A stretch of DNA of 57,018 bases from Terriglobia bacterium (GTDB lineage Bacteria > Acidobacteriota > Terriglobia > Acidiferrales > UBA7541). The notes under the pieces were generated by a model. That model did no database searches, was not told the DNA's origin, and was given only the letters and a program-made list of their open reading frames with translations. Positions 1 through 9,067 of the stretch are shown in pieces. The position numbers were made by a program, and so were the translations under genes. The stretch's first letter is position 1, and every line of letters starts with the position of its first letter. The stretch spans positions 1-57,018 of the forward strand of contig JAIQFG010000020.1 of assembly GCA_020073375.1 (NCBI GenBank), written 5' to 3'.

Positions 1-3000
1 AAGTGCCTGCTTTTCGTGGCGGTGGTGTGTCTGTTTGTGGGTGTTTCTCTTCCTGCTCGCGCGCAAGTTTCCGGCGCGACCCTGTCCGGCCTCGTCACCG
101 ACGCCCAGGGCGGCGTGGTGGCCGGAGCAAAAATCGCCATTAAAAATCTCGGAACCAATAACGTGGTGGAAACCGTAACCAATTCTTCCGGCTTGTACAC
201 CGCGCCGAATCTCAATCCCTCCGATTACGAAGTGAGTGTGGGCGCCGCCGGATTCAAGACGGCTGTATCCAAGATCACGCTTACTGTCGGCGCAAAACAG
301 GACCTGAACGTCGAGTTGACAGTCGGGGACGTTTCGCAAACCGTCGAGATCTCTACGGTCGCTCCGCAAATCGAGCTGACCTCCTCCACCATCAGCGACC
401 AGGTCACGTCCACCACCATGCGCGAACTGCCTCTGAACGGGCGTGACTGGGCCTCGCTGGCCACTCTTCAGCCGAGCGTCGTCGAATCCCGCACGCACCT
501 GGATGTCACCCACGTCGGCGGTGGCGGAGGGCGCGGCTTTGGCGACCAGCTGAGCATCGGCGGAGGCCGGCCCACGCAAAACAGCTATCGCCTCGATGGC
601 GCCATCGTGAACGACTACTCGAACGCGGGCCCCGGCAGCGTCCTGGGCAAGAACCTGGGCGTGGACGCCATTCAGGAATTCACCGTCCTGACCAGCAACT
701 ATTCTGCCGAGTACGGATTTACTTCGGGCGGCGTTATCAATGCGATCACCAAATCCGGCACCAACTCCTTTCACGGAACCGCCTTTGATTTCCTGCGAAA
801 CGATAAACTCGACGCCACCGATTTCTTTGCCAATGCCGGCGGACTGGGCAAGAATCCCTTGAAGCAAAACCAGTTCGGAGCTGCGGGCGGGTGGAGAGTC
901 CTCAAGGACAGGGCTTTCTTATTTGGAGATTACGAAGGCGTGCGGCTGTCATCTGGTATCCCGATCACTGGGAACAACACAATTTCCGATGCCGTAAGGA
1001 ACGGGACTGTTACCAATCTCTCCTCCTGCACCGGCGTAGCTCCGCCGTGCACGCTGTCCACGGTCACCATTGCTTCAATCGATCCCACGATCCAAAAATA
1101 TCTGGCGTTGTTTCCCCATCCCTCCGGACCAGCCATAAACGCGAATGCGGCTCACGCCCCGTTTCTAGGCCACCGTGGCGCGGGTGAAAATTTCTTCACC
1201 ACGCGGGGAGACTATAAGTTTTCCGACAATGACAGTATTTTCGCGACTTACCTTCGGGACACTTCGGATTTCAATACCCCCCTTACGTTCAACAACGTGC
1301 AGCAGGGTTTCACCTCCTACAGGCAGGCCGTGGTTGTGGAAGAAACTCACGTGTTCAGCAGTTCCTTCACGAATACGGTGCGTGGTGGGCTGGACCGCAC
1401 GAGCAACAATGGCGGCAACAGCCCCATCGCCAATAATCCGGCGGCGGAGGATCCCTCCCTCGCACAGCTACCGGGCTTCTTCTCTTCCCAAATCGCTTTG
1501 ACAAACACTAATGTGACAACCTTGCCGGGAGGAAAGAACTACGGTGCCTCGATTCAGGACTTCTGGGGCCAGATCCGGCAACTCTACGACGATGCCTTCT
1601 ATGCCCACGGAAACCACGGTTTCAAGTTTGGTTTTTCCGTCCTGGCCCAACAAGTTGACGGCTACACTCCGCTTGCAGGCGGAAACGGAAGTGCAACCTA
1701 TTCGGCCAGGGGGTTCTATAACTCGCTCGATGGCTCCCAAAAAGTTACGGCGGCGGAAGCACCTTGCTTAAAACCCGGCAAGGTTGTCGGCGATACGAAC
1801 GGCAATGATTACGACGCTTCTTGCGGTGCGCTTGTAAATTTTCTGACCAACCAACCGCTGAGTGCAACCCGAACCGTAGATCTTTCATTTGTCACTAAGC
1901 ATTACCTGCGTGACAAGATTTTCGGCGTCTATTTCCAAGACGACTGGCGTATCCGCCCCAGCCTTACGCTGAACATGGGGCTGCGCTACGAAATGTCTAC
2001 GATCCCGACGGAAAAATATGGCAAGGTCGCGGACATTCCAACACCGACTACGCCTTTGCCCTGCAACGCCCCGCCCCTGTGTGCTACTACAGCACCCGAA
2101 TCTGTCTTGAGTCACTCGTTCTTCACGCATAACCCGACACTGAAGAACTTCGAGCCCAGGCTAGGTTTCGCTTGGGATCCGTTCCACAACGGCAAGACTT
2201 CCGTTCGGGGCGGCTTTGGTATATTTGACGCCCTGCCGCTTCCCTATGAATTGATCCTCAACAACAATTCTTCGGCCCCTTGGCGCCAGACCTATGCCCC
2301 TTTGGGTCCGACTGGCGGTGGAATCCAGTCCTCTCCTCCCTCGATTGCTGCCGGGACAGCGGCAAATGCACAAGGCGAGTGGCCATACGTGATTCCTTCG
2401 CTGACTTCTGCGCACAGCCTCAATCCGTTGTCGAGGAGCTTCATGTACGTCGAACCAACTCCAAAGCGCAACTACGTGTATCAGTACAATTTGAATATTC
2501 AACGGCAGATCACTCCCAGCCTGTCGCTCCTGGTTGGCTATTCGGGCTCACGTGCACTTCACAACCCATTCCAGGCAGATTCGATCAATACTGTGGTTCC
2601 GACGAAGGATCCAACGAGTGGAGCCTACTATTGGCCGAAAAATTACACTCTATTGCAACCGACAACCTCACCAGTGGTCGTGGGCAACCCGAGCGCTGGG
2701 GTTTATGGGGATGCAACGCATCCGTGCCCACCTCCGACGGGACCAGTGCCACAAAATTGCTTCCTCCTGAATACCACGACTGCTTCCGGTATGTTCAACA
2801 CTGATTGGCAAGCCAGGTCCTGGTATAACGCCATGCAGGTAAAACTGGATAAGAGGCTGAGCCACGGCTTCCAGATCCAGGCCGCCTACACCTGGAGCAA
2901 GAGCATTGACGATTCGTCGGGCAGCACCGCCGGAGACACGTTCCAACTCGATATCGTCAGCGAGCCCTGGTACGACATGAGCCTGAACAAGGGCTTGTCG

Positions 3001-3654
3001 GACTTCGACGTCAGACACAATTTCGTACTCAACGGACTATGGAACGTTCCCACACCCAAAGCGATGGGCGCATTTGGGGAAAAGGCACTTGGGGGTTGGC
3101 AGTTGGGCGCCATCATGACGATTGCCAGCGGCGTGCCGGAATCGGCCTCCCTTACCGCGTTTAACAATGCCGTGGACTTGGCGGGTGAAATCATTACTAC
3201 CAACCAGCCTCCGAACGTCAATTCGGGTTGCTCGCCGCAAGGTCTCGTTGCTCCCAATTACCGCCACACACTCATTTACCTGAAAGTGAGTTGCCTGGGA
3301 CTGGTACCCCAGACGGCTGCTAACGCAGCGTTCTGCGATACGTCGCGTACCCCGGGGAATACGTGCGCAAACATTCGCGGAAACCTTGGACGCGACACCA
3401 TCATCGGGCCGGGACTGTTCGATATAGATTTCTCCGTGTTCAAGAACAATTACATTCGAAGGATTTCGGAGACATTCAACGTGCAGTTCCGCGCGGAGAT
3501 GTTCAATGCGTTCAACCATGCGAACTTCGCGCCATCGAGCAATCTCAACCCATTCTCCGACGCGAATGGATCACTCGATCCCACGTTCGGCCAGCTGACT
3601 GCGGTGCAGGTTCCCAATCGCCAGATTCAACTGGCGTTGAAAATGATCTGGTAG
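1..3654 (+). CDS. TonB-dependent receptor, Oar-like (5' end truncated by window)
   Basis: Probable outer-membrane receptor for uptake of large substrates. The reading frame is open from base 1, and the first residues visible (KCLLFVAVVCLFVGVSLPAR, ending near ARAQ) are the hydrophobic part of a signal peptide, so the true start lies upstream. Next comes a carboxypeptidase-regulatory-like beta-sandwich (about residues 25-110, with GVVAGAKI and SSGLYTAPNL), then a plug region with RELPLNGRDWASLATLQPSV, typical of acidobacterial Oar-like receptors. The remaining roughly 900 residues are beta-barrel-like, with aromatic alternation and a C-terminus ending in LALKMIW, which fits an outer-membrane last strand. 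I see no clear TonB box. The Oar-like family is known mainly from genome annotation, so the substrate is unknown. The next gene starts 320 bp downstream. Confidence 0.9.
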   Translation, partial: KCLLFVAVVCLFVGVSLPARAQVSGATLSGLVTDAQGGVVAGAKIAIKNLGTNNVVETVTNSSGLYTAPNLNPSDYEVSVGAAGFKTAVSKITLTVGAKQDLNVELTVGDVSQTVEISTVAPQIELTSSTISDQVTSTTMRELPLNGRDWASLATLQPSVVESRTHLDVTHVGGGGGRGFGDQLSIGGGRPTQNSYRLDGAIVNDYSNAGPGSVLGKNLGVDAIQEFTVLTSNYSAEYGFTSGGVINAITKSGTNSFHGTAFDFLRNDKLDATDFFANAGGLGKNPLKQNQFGAAGGWRVLKDRAFLFGDYEGVRLSSGIPITGNNTISDAVRNGTVTNLSSCTGVAPPCTLSTVTIASIDPTIQKYLALFPHPSGPAINANAAHAPFLGHRGAGENFFTTRGDYKFSDNDSIFATYLRDTSDFNTPLTFNNVQQGFTSYRQAVVVEETHVFSSSFTNTVRGGLDRTSNNGGNSPIANNPAAEDPSLAQLPGFFSSQIALTNTNVTTLPGGKNYGASIQDFWGQIRQLYDDAFYAHGNHGFKFGFSVLAQQVDGYTPLAGGNGSATYSARGFYNSLDGSQKVTAAEAPCLKPGKVVGDTNGNDYDASCGALVNFLTNQPLSATRTVDLSFVTKHYLRDKIFGVYFQDDWRIRPSLTLNMGLRYEMSTIPTEKYGKVADIPTPTTPLPCNAPPLCATTAPESVLSHSFFTHNPTLKNFEPRLGFAWDPFHNGKTSVRGGFGIFDALPLPYELILNNNSSAPWRQTYAPLGPTGGGIQSSPPSIAAGTAANAQGEWPYVIPSLTSAHSLNPLSRSFMYVEPTPKRNYVYQYNLNIQRQITPSLSLLVGYSGSRALHNPFQADSINTVVPTKDPTSGAYYWPKNYTLLQPTTSPVVVGNPSAGVYGDATHPCPPPTGPVPQNCFLLNTTTASGMFNTDWQARSWYNAMQVKLDKRLSHGFQIQAAYTWSKSIDDSSGSTAGDTFQLDIVSEPWYDMSLNKGLSDFDVRHNFVLNGLWNVPTPKAMGAFGEKALGGWQLGAIMTIASGVPESASLTAFNNAVDLAGEIITTNQPPNVNSGCSPQGLVAPNYRHTLIYLKVSCLGLVPQTAANAAFCDTSRTPGNTCANIRGNLGRDTIIGPGLFDIDFSVFKNNYIRRISETFNVQFRAEMFNAFNHANFAPSSNLNPFSDANGSLDPTFGQLTAVQVPNRQIQLALKMIW

Positions 3655-3975
3655 TGGTGTGAGAAGCAAAAGCGCAGGCGAGAAGCAAAATCGCCTGGAG
3701 CAGTGCTAATGATGGCTGTGGCAGGGCGCAACGCGCAATGGATTCGGTAGCCGAAACACCGAAGCCCGAGCGCGTTGCTCCTCCGCAGTTCAATATTGCG
3801 AAAGCTCCGATTTTTCCAGCTCCCTTCCGTTTTGCGGCGCATCCGCGGGCAGCGCTCCCGCCCGCGGAAAGCGCGGCGGGAGCGGGTAGCGCCGGCAATT
3901 CATTCCAGTCGAAATGCCGGAGAACTCACGCGTCAACCCGGGCCCCCGCAATCCGATATTTCCTAGGAGGTTTCC
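3655..3975. other. Intergenic region with hairpins ahead of the first NHL gene
   Basis: This 321-bp gap holds no convincing gene. A hairpin follows the receptor stop (arms 3675-3681 and 3691-3697, 9-nt loop) and could help end its transcript. A GC-rich block at 3843-3884 contains two overlapping inverted repeats, listed separately. A strong Shine-Dalgarno sequence AGGAGG lies at 3965-3970. Antisense open frames crossing the gap look like shadows of GC-rich sequence. Confidence 0.6.
3843..3884. repeat. Two overlapping, mutually exclusive inverted repeats
   Basis: Arms CCGCGGGC (3843-3850) and GCCCGCGG (3860-3867) form one perfect 8-bp pairing. Arms CGCTCCCGCC (3853-3862) and GGCGGGAGCG (3875-3884) form a perfect 10-bp pairing. 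The two share bases 3860-3862, so a single RNA or DNA strand cannot form both completely. The block lies about 90 nt upstream of the NHL gene start and is followed by TAGCGCCGGC (3886-3895), which also occurs in the repeat at 6282-6367. It may be a REP-like element or a leader structure. Confidence 0.55.
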
Positions 3976-4965
3976 ATGCGACGTGGAATAGAACTTTTCC
4001 TGGTTCTGGCGCTCTCCTTCTTTGCCTCCCCGATCTTCGCCCAGAGCCTGCCCGAAATTTCCTTTGACTCCGCGCCCAACTTTCTGAAGCTTCCCGCCGA
4101 CATCTATCTGGGCGAAGCGGCCGGCGTGGCGCAGAATTCCAAGGGGCACATTTTTGTGTTCACGCGCAGCGGCGAGACGCAGTTGTTTGAATTCGACGCC
4201 GAGGGAAATTTCCTGCGCGAGATCAGCCCGCGCAATTACGCCTTCGCCTTCGCGCATACCGTGCGCATCGATTCGCAGGACAATATCTGGGCCGTGGACG
4301 AAGGCTCGAACATGATCGTCAAATTCAGCCCAGCCGGAAAAGTGGTCATGACCATGGGCCGCAGGCCCGAATCGGCCGAAGGTGATGTGCCCGGCGGGTT
4401 TAATTACCATCCGCTGCTTCCGGGAGAAACGCCGCGCCCGGCGCAGCCTTACGCCTTCAGCCGCCAGACCGACGTGGCCTGGGATCCGGCCGGAAACATT
4501 TTCGTTTCCGACGGCTACGGAAACGCGCGCGTCGTGAAATACGACAAGGACGGCCGCTTCATCAAGGCCATCGGCAGCAGCGTGAAGGGCAAGGAGCCCG
4601 GCCAGTTCAGCACGCCGCACACGATCGCCACCGACCGGCAGGGAAATGTCTACGTCGGCGATCGGGGCAACAGCCGCATCCAGGTGTTTGACAGCAACCT
4701 TGTGCTGCGCGCCGTATGGACTGGCGTCGGCGCTCCGTGGGCCATCTGCATAACGCCCGGCGCGAAACAATATCTTTACAGCTCGGATGCCGCGGGCCCC
4801 ATCTACAAACTCGATCTGAACGGGCACATCCTGGGAAAATTCGGCACCGCCGGCAAACAGCTGAAACAGTTTGGCTGGATCCATGAAATGAATTGCTCGA
4901 GCGACAACGAACTCCTGGTCGGCGAACTCCTGAACTGGCGCGTGCAGAAACTCACGGTGAAGTGA
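3976..4965 (+). CDS. Secreted NHL-repeat six-bladed beta-propeller protein (paralogue 1)
   Basis: Predicted 329-aa exported propeller. ATG at 3976 follows AGGAGG by 5 nt. The N-terminus is a signal peptide (MRRGIELFLVLALSFFASPI, cleavage near IFAQ). Repeated blade motifs of NHL/PAL type follow: AHTVRIDSQDNIWAVDEGSN, TDVAWDPAGNIFVSDGYGNA, HTIATDRQGNVYVGDRGNSR. A last half-blade resembles the amidating-lyase (PAL) propellers that annotation pipelines often name. PAL catalysis needs a zinc and calcium site that I cannot confirm, so enzyme activity is uncertain. A closely similar gene follows 95 bp downstream on the same strand, so the two probably arose by tandem duplication. Confidence 0.85.
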   Translation: MRRGIELFLVLALSFFASPIFAQSLPEISFDSAPNFLKLPADIYLGEAAGVAQNSKGHIFVFTRSGETQLFEFDAEGNFLREISPRNYAFAFAHTVRIDSQDNIWAVDEGSNMIVKFSPAGKVVMTMGRRPESAEGDVPGGFNYHPLLPGETPRPAQPYAFSRQTDVAWDPAGNIFVSDGYGNARVVKYDKDGRFIKAIGSSVKGKEPGQFSTPHTIATDRQGNVYVGDRGNSRIQVFDSNLVLRAVWTGVGAPWAICITPGAKQYLYSSDAAGPIYKLDLNGHILGKFGTAGKQLKQFGWIHEMNCSSDNELLVGELLNWRVQKLTVK

Positions 4966-5050
4966 CGCCCGCGGGCATCCTGAGAAAAAGGGAAGCGCCC
5001 GCCCCGAAATAAGCGTGGCGCCCCTTGCGAGACGAGTGAAAATTATTTGT

Positions 5051-5055
5051 GGAGG
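5051..5055 (+). promoter_or_regulatory. Shine-Dalgarno that fixes the start of NHL paralogue 2
   Basis: GGAGG ends 5 nt before ATG 5061. It overlaps the upstream in-frame GTG (5049-5051), which therefore cannot be served by it. The shorter reading also gives a clean signal peptide. Confidence 0.8.
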
Positions 5056-5060
5056 CTCTG

Positions 5061-6215
5061 ATGCGACGCTCTTCAAGATTTTTCCTGGCAACACTGTTGG
5101 TATTCCTTGCGAGCCCGTTGTTTGCCCAGATTTCCATTCCGGAAATCCCGTTTGACTCCGTGCCCAATTTCCTGAAATTGCCGGATAACGTGGTGATGGG
5201 CGAGGCCGTTGGCGTGGCCAGCAACTCCAAGGGGCACGTCTTTGTCTACACGCGTGACGGCATCCTTTCCTATTCCGTGGGGACCTCGCGCCGGTTCGGG
5301 CGCGGCGCCGCCGCGCGTCTCTATGAGTTCGATCAAAACGGAAATTTCGTTCGTGAGATCGGCAAAGGCACCTACGCGCTGGCCTTCGCGCACACCGTGC
5401 GCGTCGATCCCGAGGACAACATCTGGATGGTGGACGAAGGCTCGAATATGATCATCAAGTACAGCTCCGAAGGCAAAATCCTGATGACTCTCGGACGCAA
5501 GCCGGAAGATTTCGCGGGAATTCCCGGCCCGGTTGCCGAGGGGCAGTCAGCCGGCGGAAGGTCCGGCGGAGCAATTGAGCAGGAAATGCTCCTGCAGTTG
5601 AAAACTGGAGAGCGCGTGCCTCCCCCGGCTCCGGGCGGTGGCGGCGAGGGCTTTAATACCGGCCCGTTCGTCATGTTCAACCGCGAAACCGACGTGGCCT
5701 GGGACAAGGACGGAAACATCTTCGTCTCCGACGGGTACAACAACAAGCGCGTCGTGAAACTGGACAAGAACGGCAATTTCGTGAAGGCCTTCGGTTCGAG
5801 AGGCCACGGCCCGGGGCAATTTGAGGACGTGCACTCGATCCAGGTGGATCATGAAGGAAACGTGTACGTCGGAGACCGCGCCAACAAACGGCTCAGCGTC
5901 TTCGACAACGATGGAAACTTCAAGACCGGGTACATCAACGTGGGCTCGCCGTGGGCGATCTGCATCACACCCGGCCAGCATCAATATCTGTACAGTTCCA
6001 ACTCCACCGGAACGGCCGACATGAATGACGGCGGCGAAATCTACAAGATGGAACTGGACGGCCGCATCCTCGGCAAATTCGGCACCGGCGGAAAACAGCT
6101 GAAGGAATTCATGGCCGTGCACGAACTCGATTGCCGCACCGACAATCAGATTTTGGCGGGTGAAATTTCCAACTGGCGCGTGCAGAAGCTCATGCTGCAT
6201 CCGGGAGGGAAGTAA
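5061..6215 (+). CDS. Secreted NHL-repeat beta-propeller protein (paralogue 2)
   Basis: Predicted 384-aa exported propeller, a paralogue of the preceding gene. The reading frame is open from a GTG at 5049, but GGAGG at 5051-5055 is 5 nt before ATG 5061, which gives MRRSSRFFLATLLVFLASPL and a signal peptide ending at LFAQ. Blade motifs match those of paralogue 1 (AHTVRVDPEDNIWMVDEGSN, TDVAWDKDGNIFVSDGYNNK, HSIQVDHEGNVYVGDRANKR). It differs by an insertion near residues 75-85 (RRFGRGAAARL) and a Gly/Pro-rich loop around residues 160-205 (PPPAPGGGGEG), which probably sits between blades. Function is unknown; binding or lyase activity is possible. Confidence 0.85.
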   Translation: MRRSSRFFLATLLVFLASPLFAQISIPEIPFDSVPNFLKLPDNVVMGEAVGVASNSKGHVFVYTRDGILSYSVGTSRRFGRGAAARLYEFDQNGNFVREIGKGTYALAFAHTVRVDPEDNIWMVDEGSNMIIKYSSEGKILMTLGRKPEDFAGIPGPVAEGQSAGGRSGGAIEQEMLLQLKTGERVPPPAPGGGGEGFNTGPFVMFNRETDVAWDKDGNIFVSDGYNNKRVVKLDKNGNFVKAFGSRGHGPGQFEDVHSIQVDHEGNVYVGDRANKRLSVFDNDGNFKTGYINVGSPWAICITPGQHQYLYSSNSTGTADMNDGGEIYKMELDGRILGKFGTGGKQLKEFMAVHELDCRTDNQILAGEISNWRVQKLMLHPGGK

Positions 6216-6281
6216 GCTGCATTCGCTTCGGCGATGTTGCGGAATTCGGAGTAGCGTCACATATTACAATTGGGGGAGTAG

Positions 6282-6367
6282 GATTTTGTAGCGCCGGCGT
6301 CCCGCCGGCATGTTGGGGCAAAAGTCCGCAGAAAAAACTGCCGGCGAGACGCCGGCGCTACAAAATC
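6282..6367. repeat. Long imperfect palindrome, 29-bp arms, between convergent genes
   Basis: The left arm (6282-6310) starts GATTTTGTAGCGCCGGCGTC, and the right arm (6339-6367) is its reverse complement with one mismatch over 29 bases. The loop is 28 nt (6311-6338). The arms themselves contain the short palindrome GCCGGCG-type core. It lies between the stop of the NHL gene (6215) and the stop of the convergent phosphatase-family gene (6449), so a bidirectional terminator or a REP/MITE-like insertion are both possible. No open frame is inside. Confidence 0.85.
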
Positions 6368-6448
6368 TTCCCTGCCGACTACATTGCCTGAAATGACATC
6401 TCGCGTGGAACCCGCGTTAGGAAATCCGATCCAAACGCTGGGTTGAAT

Positions 6449-8437
6449 CTAGGGACACTTAGCGCGGGGACTTTTCCCAGCTCCACTCGCAAGACAAGCT
6501 CGGTCAAAATAAACCTGCTCGCCCGCTTTCTGATACATCAGTATTGTTTTTTTGCCATTACTTGAACTCGCGGAAATCCCGGTGTGGTGGCTGAACGAAA
6601 CCGAAGCAGGCCCTCCCGCCAGCGCCTCACGCAATACTCTGCCGACTAATTTGCCGTGGCTGGGAAGTTCCAGTCCCAGAATGCGCGCCAGCGTCGGGGC
6701 GACGTCCGCATTGCTGATCGGCGCGGGATCGACGAAATGCTTCTTGAAATCTGGTCCGATGGCAGCCATGAAGTTAAACGTATTGGCTCGCCCGAAGCTT
6801 CCGTGCATTCCCTGGCCTTGCTGCAGGTTGTAGTCGGAAATCTGCACTCCGGTCATGATTGGATTCTTTGGGTCGGTGGAGAAAGTTTTGAACGCGACCG
6901 CAATCGTGGGCGAGGGAAGCGGCGACGCGCCCACCAGGCGAATGGCGCTCGATGGCAAAGCTCCCGGCACGATTCCGTATTCGTCGTTCACGAAGATCCC
7001 GTCCACGTAATCCTGCTCGGCTAAAATATTCACAATTTTTCGAACCAGGTCTGGGTCGCGCGAGGGCAAATAAATCAAATCGGACCCGCCGTTCGCGGCG
7101 ACCACCACCCTGGCGTCGGTGTGCTCCGCAATTCGGCCCGTTCCTCCAATCAATCCATTGCCCGCGGCAGGGTACTGCCGAATCGAGGCGGTTTGCTGCG
7201 CGATGGTGGGGTCCACGGGCTCAAAAACTTTCTTGCCGTCCGGGCCGGCGATCTGGCCGCTCGGATCGAAGAGCGGAAGGTCTAACGCATGCGCGAGATC
7301 GATGGCCAGAAACCCCTGCGGCAAAAAGCCGGTGTTGACCTCCTGGCGGCCATGGATGTCCCTATAGACGCATTTGGCGGAGTAGCTGGCCGTGACCTGG
7401 CCCTCCGCGTCGATCTCATGTTTGCTGATGGTCGCAAAGCCGTGATCGGCGGTTAAAAAAATATCCGTGTTCGCCGACAGCTGCGGATCGGCATGAATGT
7501 AGTCCATGATTTGCTTCAGATTGTTGTCAGCGTTTTTGAGTCCGGCTCTGGAAGTCGGGCCGTTAATCCCCGGCACAAGTGTGTTCAAGCTGTCGCCCTG
7601 AAAGTGCTGTGTTCCGTCCGGATCGCGCGACCAGTAGAGCAACACGAATGGCTTGCCGTTCTTTTTGAACATGGGCAGGACGGCTCGCGTCGTCGCATCC
7701 GCAAAAAACGCCTGCTGCCTGGTGTTCGGCTCCTTCGTTCCGGGCGTGACGTTGTTTCCCGTGGGCTGATCGCGCACCGGCGTCGTTGTCGGAAGCCCGG
7801 CGCCGATCAACGCCGCGGCCATCTCCGGCGCAAGAGGCGCACCGTCCGGAGTGCCTGTGCCATCGTCGATTATCACGGTCTGGGGCATGGCAAAGCGGCC
7901 GCCAACCTCGCTCAACTGGCTCACGTCCTGAATCGCCGCCGGCCCCATTTTTCCGATTGCTGCCGTGTTGAAGCCACGCTCGCGCGCCGCGCTCAGCAAC
8001 GTTTCTTCGTTCAAATAATTTCCGTGGAATTGGGAATTCAGATCGGCCAGAGCAGCGTCATTCTCAATGTACGGGGTAAAGGTTCCGGGCGGCTTGCCGA
8101 ACGCGCCTCCCCAGTACTCCGGGAGACCGGTGAAGATTGTGTTGCTGAAATCTCCTGTATCTCCCAGGTAGTGTCCCGTGGCGATGGCCGAAGCGTTCGC
8201 CGTCGTAAACGTAGGAAACAGCGAATGGCTGTTGGCGAAGTAAACTCCCTGCGTGCGGACCGAGTAATAGGTCGGCGCGTCCTCGGCGTTCACCGAACCG
8301 CTCCGCAATCCGTCGGAAACGAAGATCACGATATTCCGCGGTTGAGCAGGAGCCGCTTTTTCCTGTCCTCGAACGGCGGCAAGCCCTGCAAGCGCCGCCG
8401 CAAGCGCGAGGAAAATCATCACCGGTTTCTTTTTCAT
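6449..8437 (-). CDS. Alkaline-phosphatase-superfamily hydrolase (phosphodiesterase / nucleotide pyrophosphatase type)
   Basis: Predicted 662-aa secreted metallohydrolase. The open frame extends to 8494, but the start MKKKPVMIFLALAAALAGLA at 8437 has AAGGG upstream and begins a signal peptide. The longer reading would overlap the cytochrome gene. Superfamily metal-site pieces are visible in order: IVIFVSDG (Asp), a Thr nucleophile in LFPTFTTANA followed by IATGHYLGDTG, WSRDPDGTQHF (Asp/His), FLTADHGFATISKHE (Asp-His), and QGMHGSFGR (His). This is a complete-looking two-metal set, so it should be active on a phosphate mono- or diester; the substrate is unknown. It lies 16 nt after the cytochrome stop on the same strand, which suggests co-transcription. 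Confidence 0.87.
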   Translation of the reverse strand: MKKKPVMIFLALAAALAGLAAVRGQEKAAPAQPRNIVIFVSDGLRSGSVNAEDAPTYYSVRTQGVYFANSHSLFPTFTTANASAIATGHYLGDTGDFSNTIFTGLPEYWGGAFGKPPGTFTPYIENDAALADLNSQFHGNYLNEETLLSAARERGFNTAAIGKMGPAAIQDVSQLSEVGGRFAMPQTVIIDDGTGTPDGAPLAPEMAAALIGAGLPTTTPVRDQPTGNNVTPGTKEPNTRQQAFFADATTRAVLPMFKKNGKPFVLLYWSRDPDGTQHFQGDSLNTLVPGINGPTSRAGLKNADNNLKQIMDYIHADPQLSANTDIFLTADHGFATISKHEIDAEGQVTASYSAKCVYRDIHGRQEVNTGFLPQGFLAIDLAHALDLPLFDPSGQIAGPDGKKVFEPVDPTIAQQTASIRQYPAAGNGLIGGTGRIAEHTDARVVVAANGGSDLIYLPSRDPDLVRKIVNILAEQDYVDGIFVNDEYGIVPGALPSSAIRLVGASPLPSPTIAVAFKTFSTDPKNPIMTGVQISDYNLQQGQGMHGSFGRANTFNFMAAIGPDFKKHFVDPAPISNADVAPTLARILGLELPSHGKLVGRVLREALAGGPASVSFSHHTGISASSSNGKKTILMYQKAGEQVYFDRACLASGAGKSPRAKCP

Positions 8438-8453
8438 TCCGAATCCCTTCGCT

Positions 8454-9023
8454 CTAGGGCCACAGGTGGCAAGTTGCGCAAACGGTGGGCGCATTGTGCA
8501 GCGTGTGGCAATGCAGGCAAACGCCCATGGTCGTCACGCTGGTCGCCTCGGACATCGTCTCCATCTCCGGCACTTGTCCGTGGCACGATTCGCATTTGAT
8601 TCCCGCGTCCAGATGCTTGCGGTGGGTCCAGTTCACGCCGGGAAGCACTTGATAGACTTGCACCCACGGGACGGGTTGGCCCGACCTTGCATACGCGGCG
8701 AGCTTCTTGATAGTCGGCTTCTTCTTGCCGATCTCATGATGGCAGGACATGCACGTCGCCGTCGCCGGATACGTCATGAGCTTTCCGGGCGCGGGATTGG
8801 TGTGGCAGCCCGCGCACGTCAGCCCCAGCGCCAGATGCGCCTTGTGGCTGTAAGGGAGAGGTTGCTCCGGCGCCAAATGCGGCGCAAGGTTTGCCGGAAC
8901 ATCCTGCTGAGCCGGCGCCGCCATGGCGGATTGCCCGCCGCCGGCGGCGCACGTCGAAAGTGTTATCGCAAGAAAAAGACTAATGGCCCACGCTGCGATC
9001 CGAACTCTCGCGCTGGTAGACAA
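8454..9023 (-). CDS. Pentaheme c-type cytochrome (cytochrome c7/c3-like), possible lipoprotein
   Basis: Predicted 189-aa periplasmic electron carrier with five CxxCH haem motifs: CAGCH, CMSCH, CESCH, CLHCH and CATCH, the last only three residues from the C-terminus. Distal ligands of the HKAH and HRKH type precede the first and third haems, as in cytochrome c7 or NrfB-like proteins. The chosen start is TTG at 9023, served by AGGAGG (9031-9036, 7-nt spacing); the frame runs on to a TTG at 9059 with no such site. The N-terminus MSTSARVRIAAWAISLFLAI ends in LSTC, a weak lipobox at Cys25. It sits between an exported FAD enzyme (44-nt gap) and a phosphatase-family gene, so it may accept electrons from the flavoenzyme. 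Confidence 0.88.
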   Translation of the reverse strand: MSTSARVRIAAWAISLFLAITLSTCAAGGGQSAMAAPAQQDVPANLAPHLAPEQPLPYSHKAHLALGLTCAGCHTNPAPGKLMTYPATATCMSCHHEIGKKKPTIKKLAAYARSGQPVPWVQVYQVLPGVNWTHRKHLDAGIKCESCHGQVPEMETMSEATSVTTMGVCLHCHTLHNAPTVCATCHLWP

Positions 9024-9030
9024 AGCAGAG

Positions 9031-9036
9031 CCTCCT
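9031..9036 (-). promoter_or_regulatory. Shine-Dalgarno selecting a TTG start for the pentaheme cytochrome
   Basis: AGGAGG on the minus strand lies 7 nt before TTG 9023. No ATG or GTG in frame is comparably placed, so a rare TTG start is the best reading. Confidence 0.7.
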
Positions 9037-9067
9037 CGGCAGCCAGGTGCGTGCGGCAAAATACGGT

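Noticed and set aside
3790..5094. 434-codon minus-strand frame across the first NHL gene
   Set aside because: It runs antisense through a well-supported secreted propeller gene with a strong ribosome-binding site, and it has no recognisable domain.
7493..8599. 368-codon plus-strand frame
   Set aside because: Antisense to the phosphatase-family and cytochrome genes, whose catalytic and haem motifs are intact.
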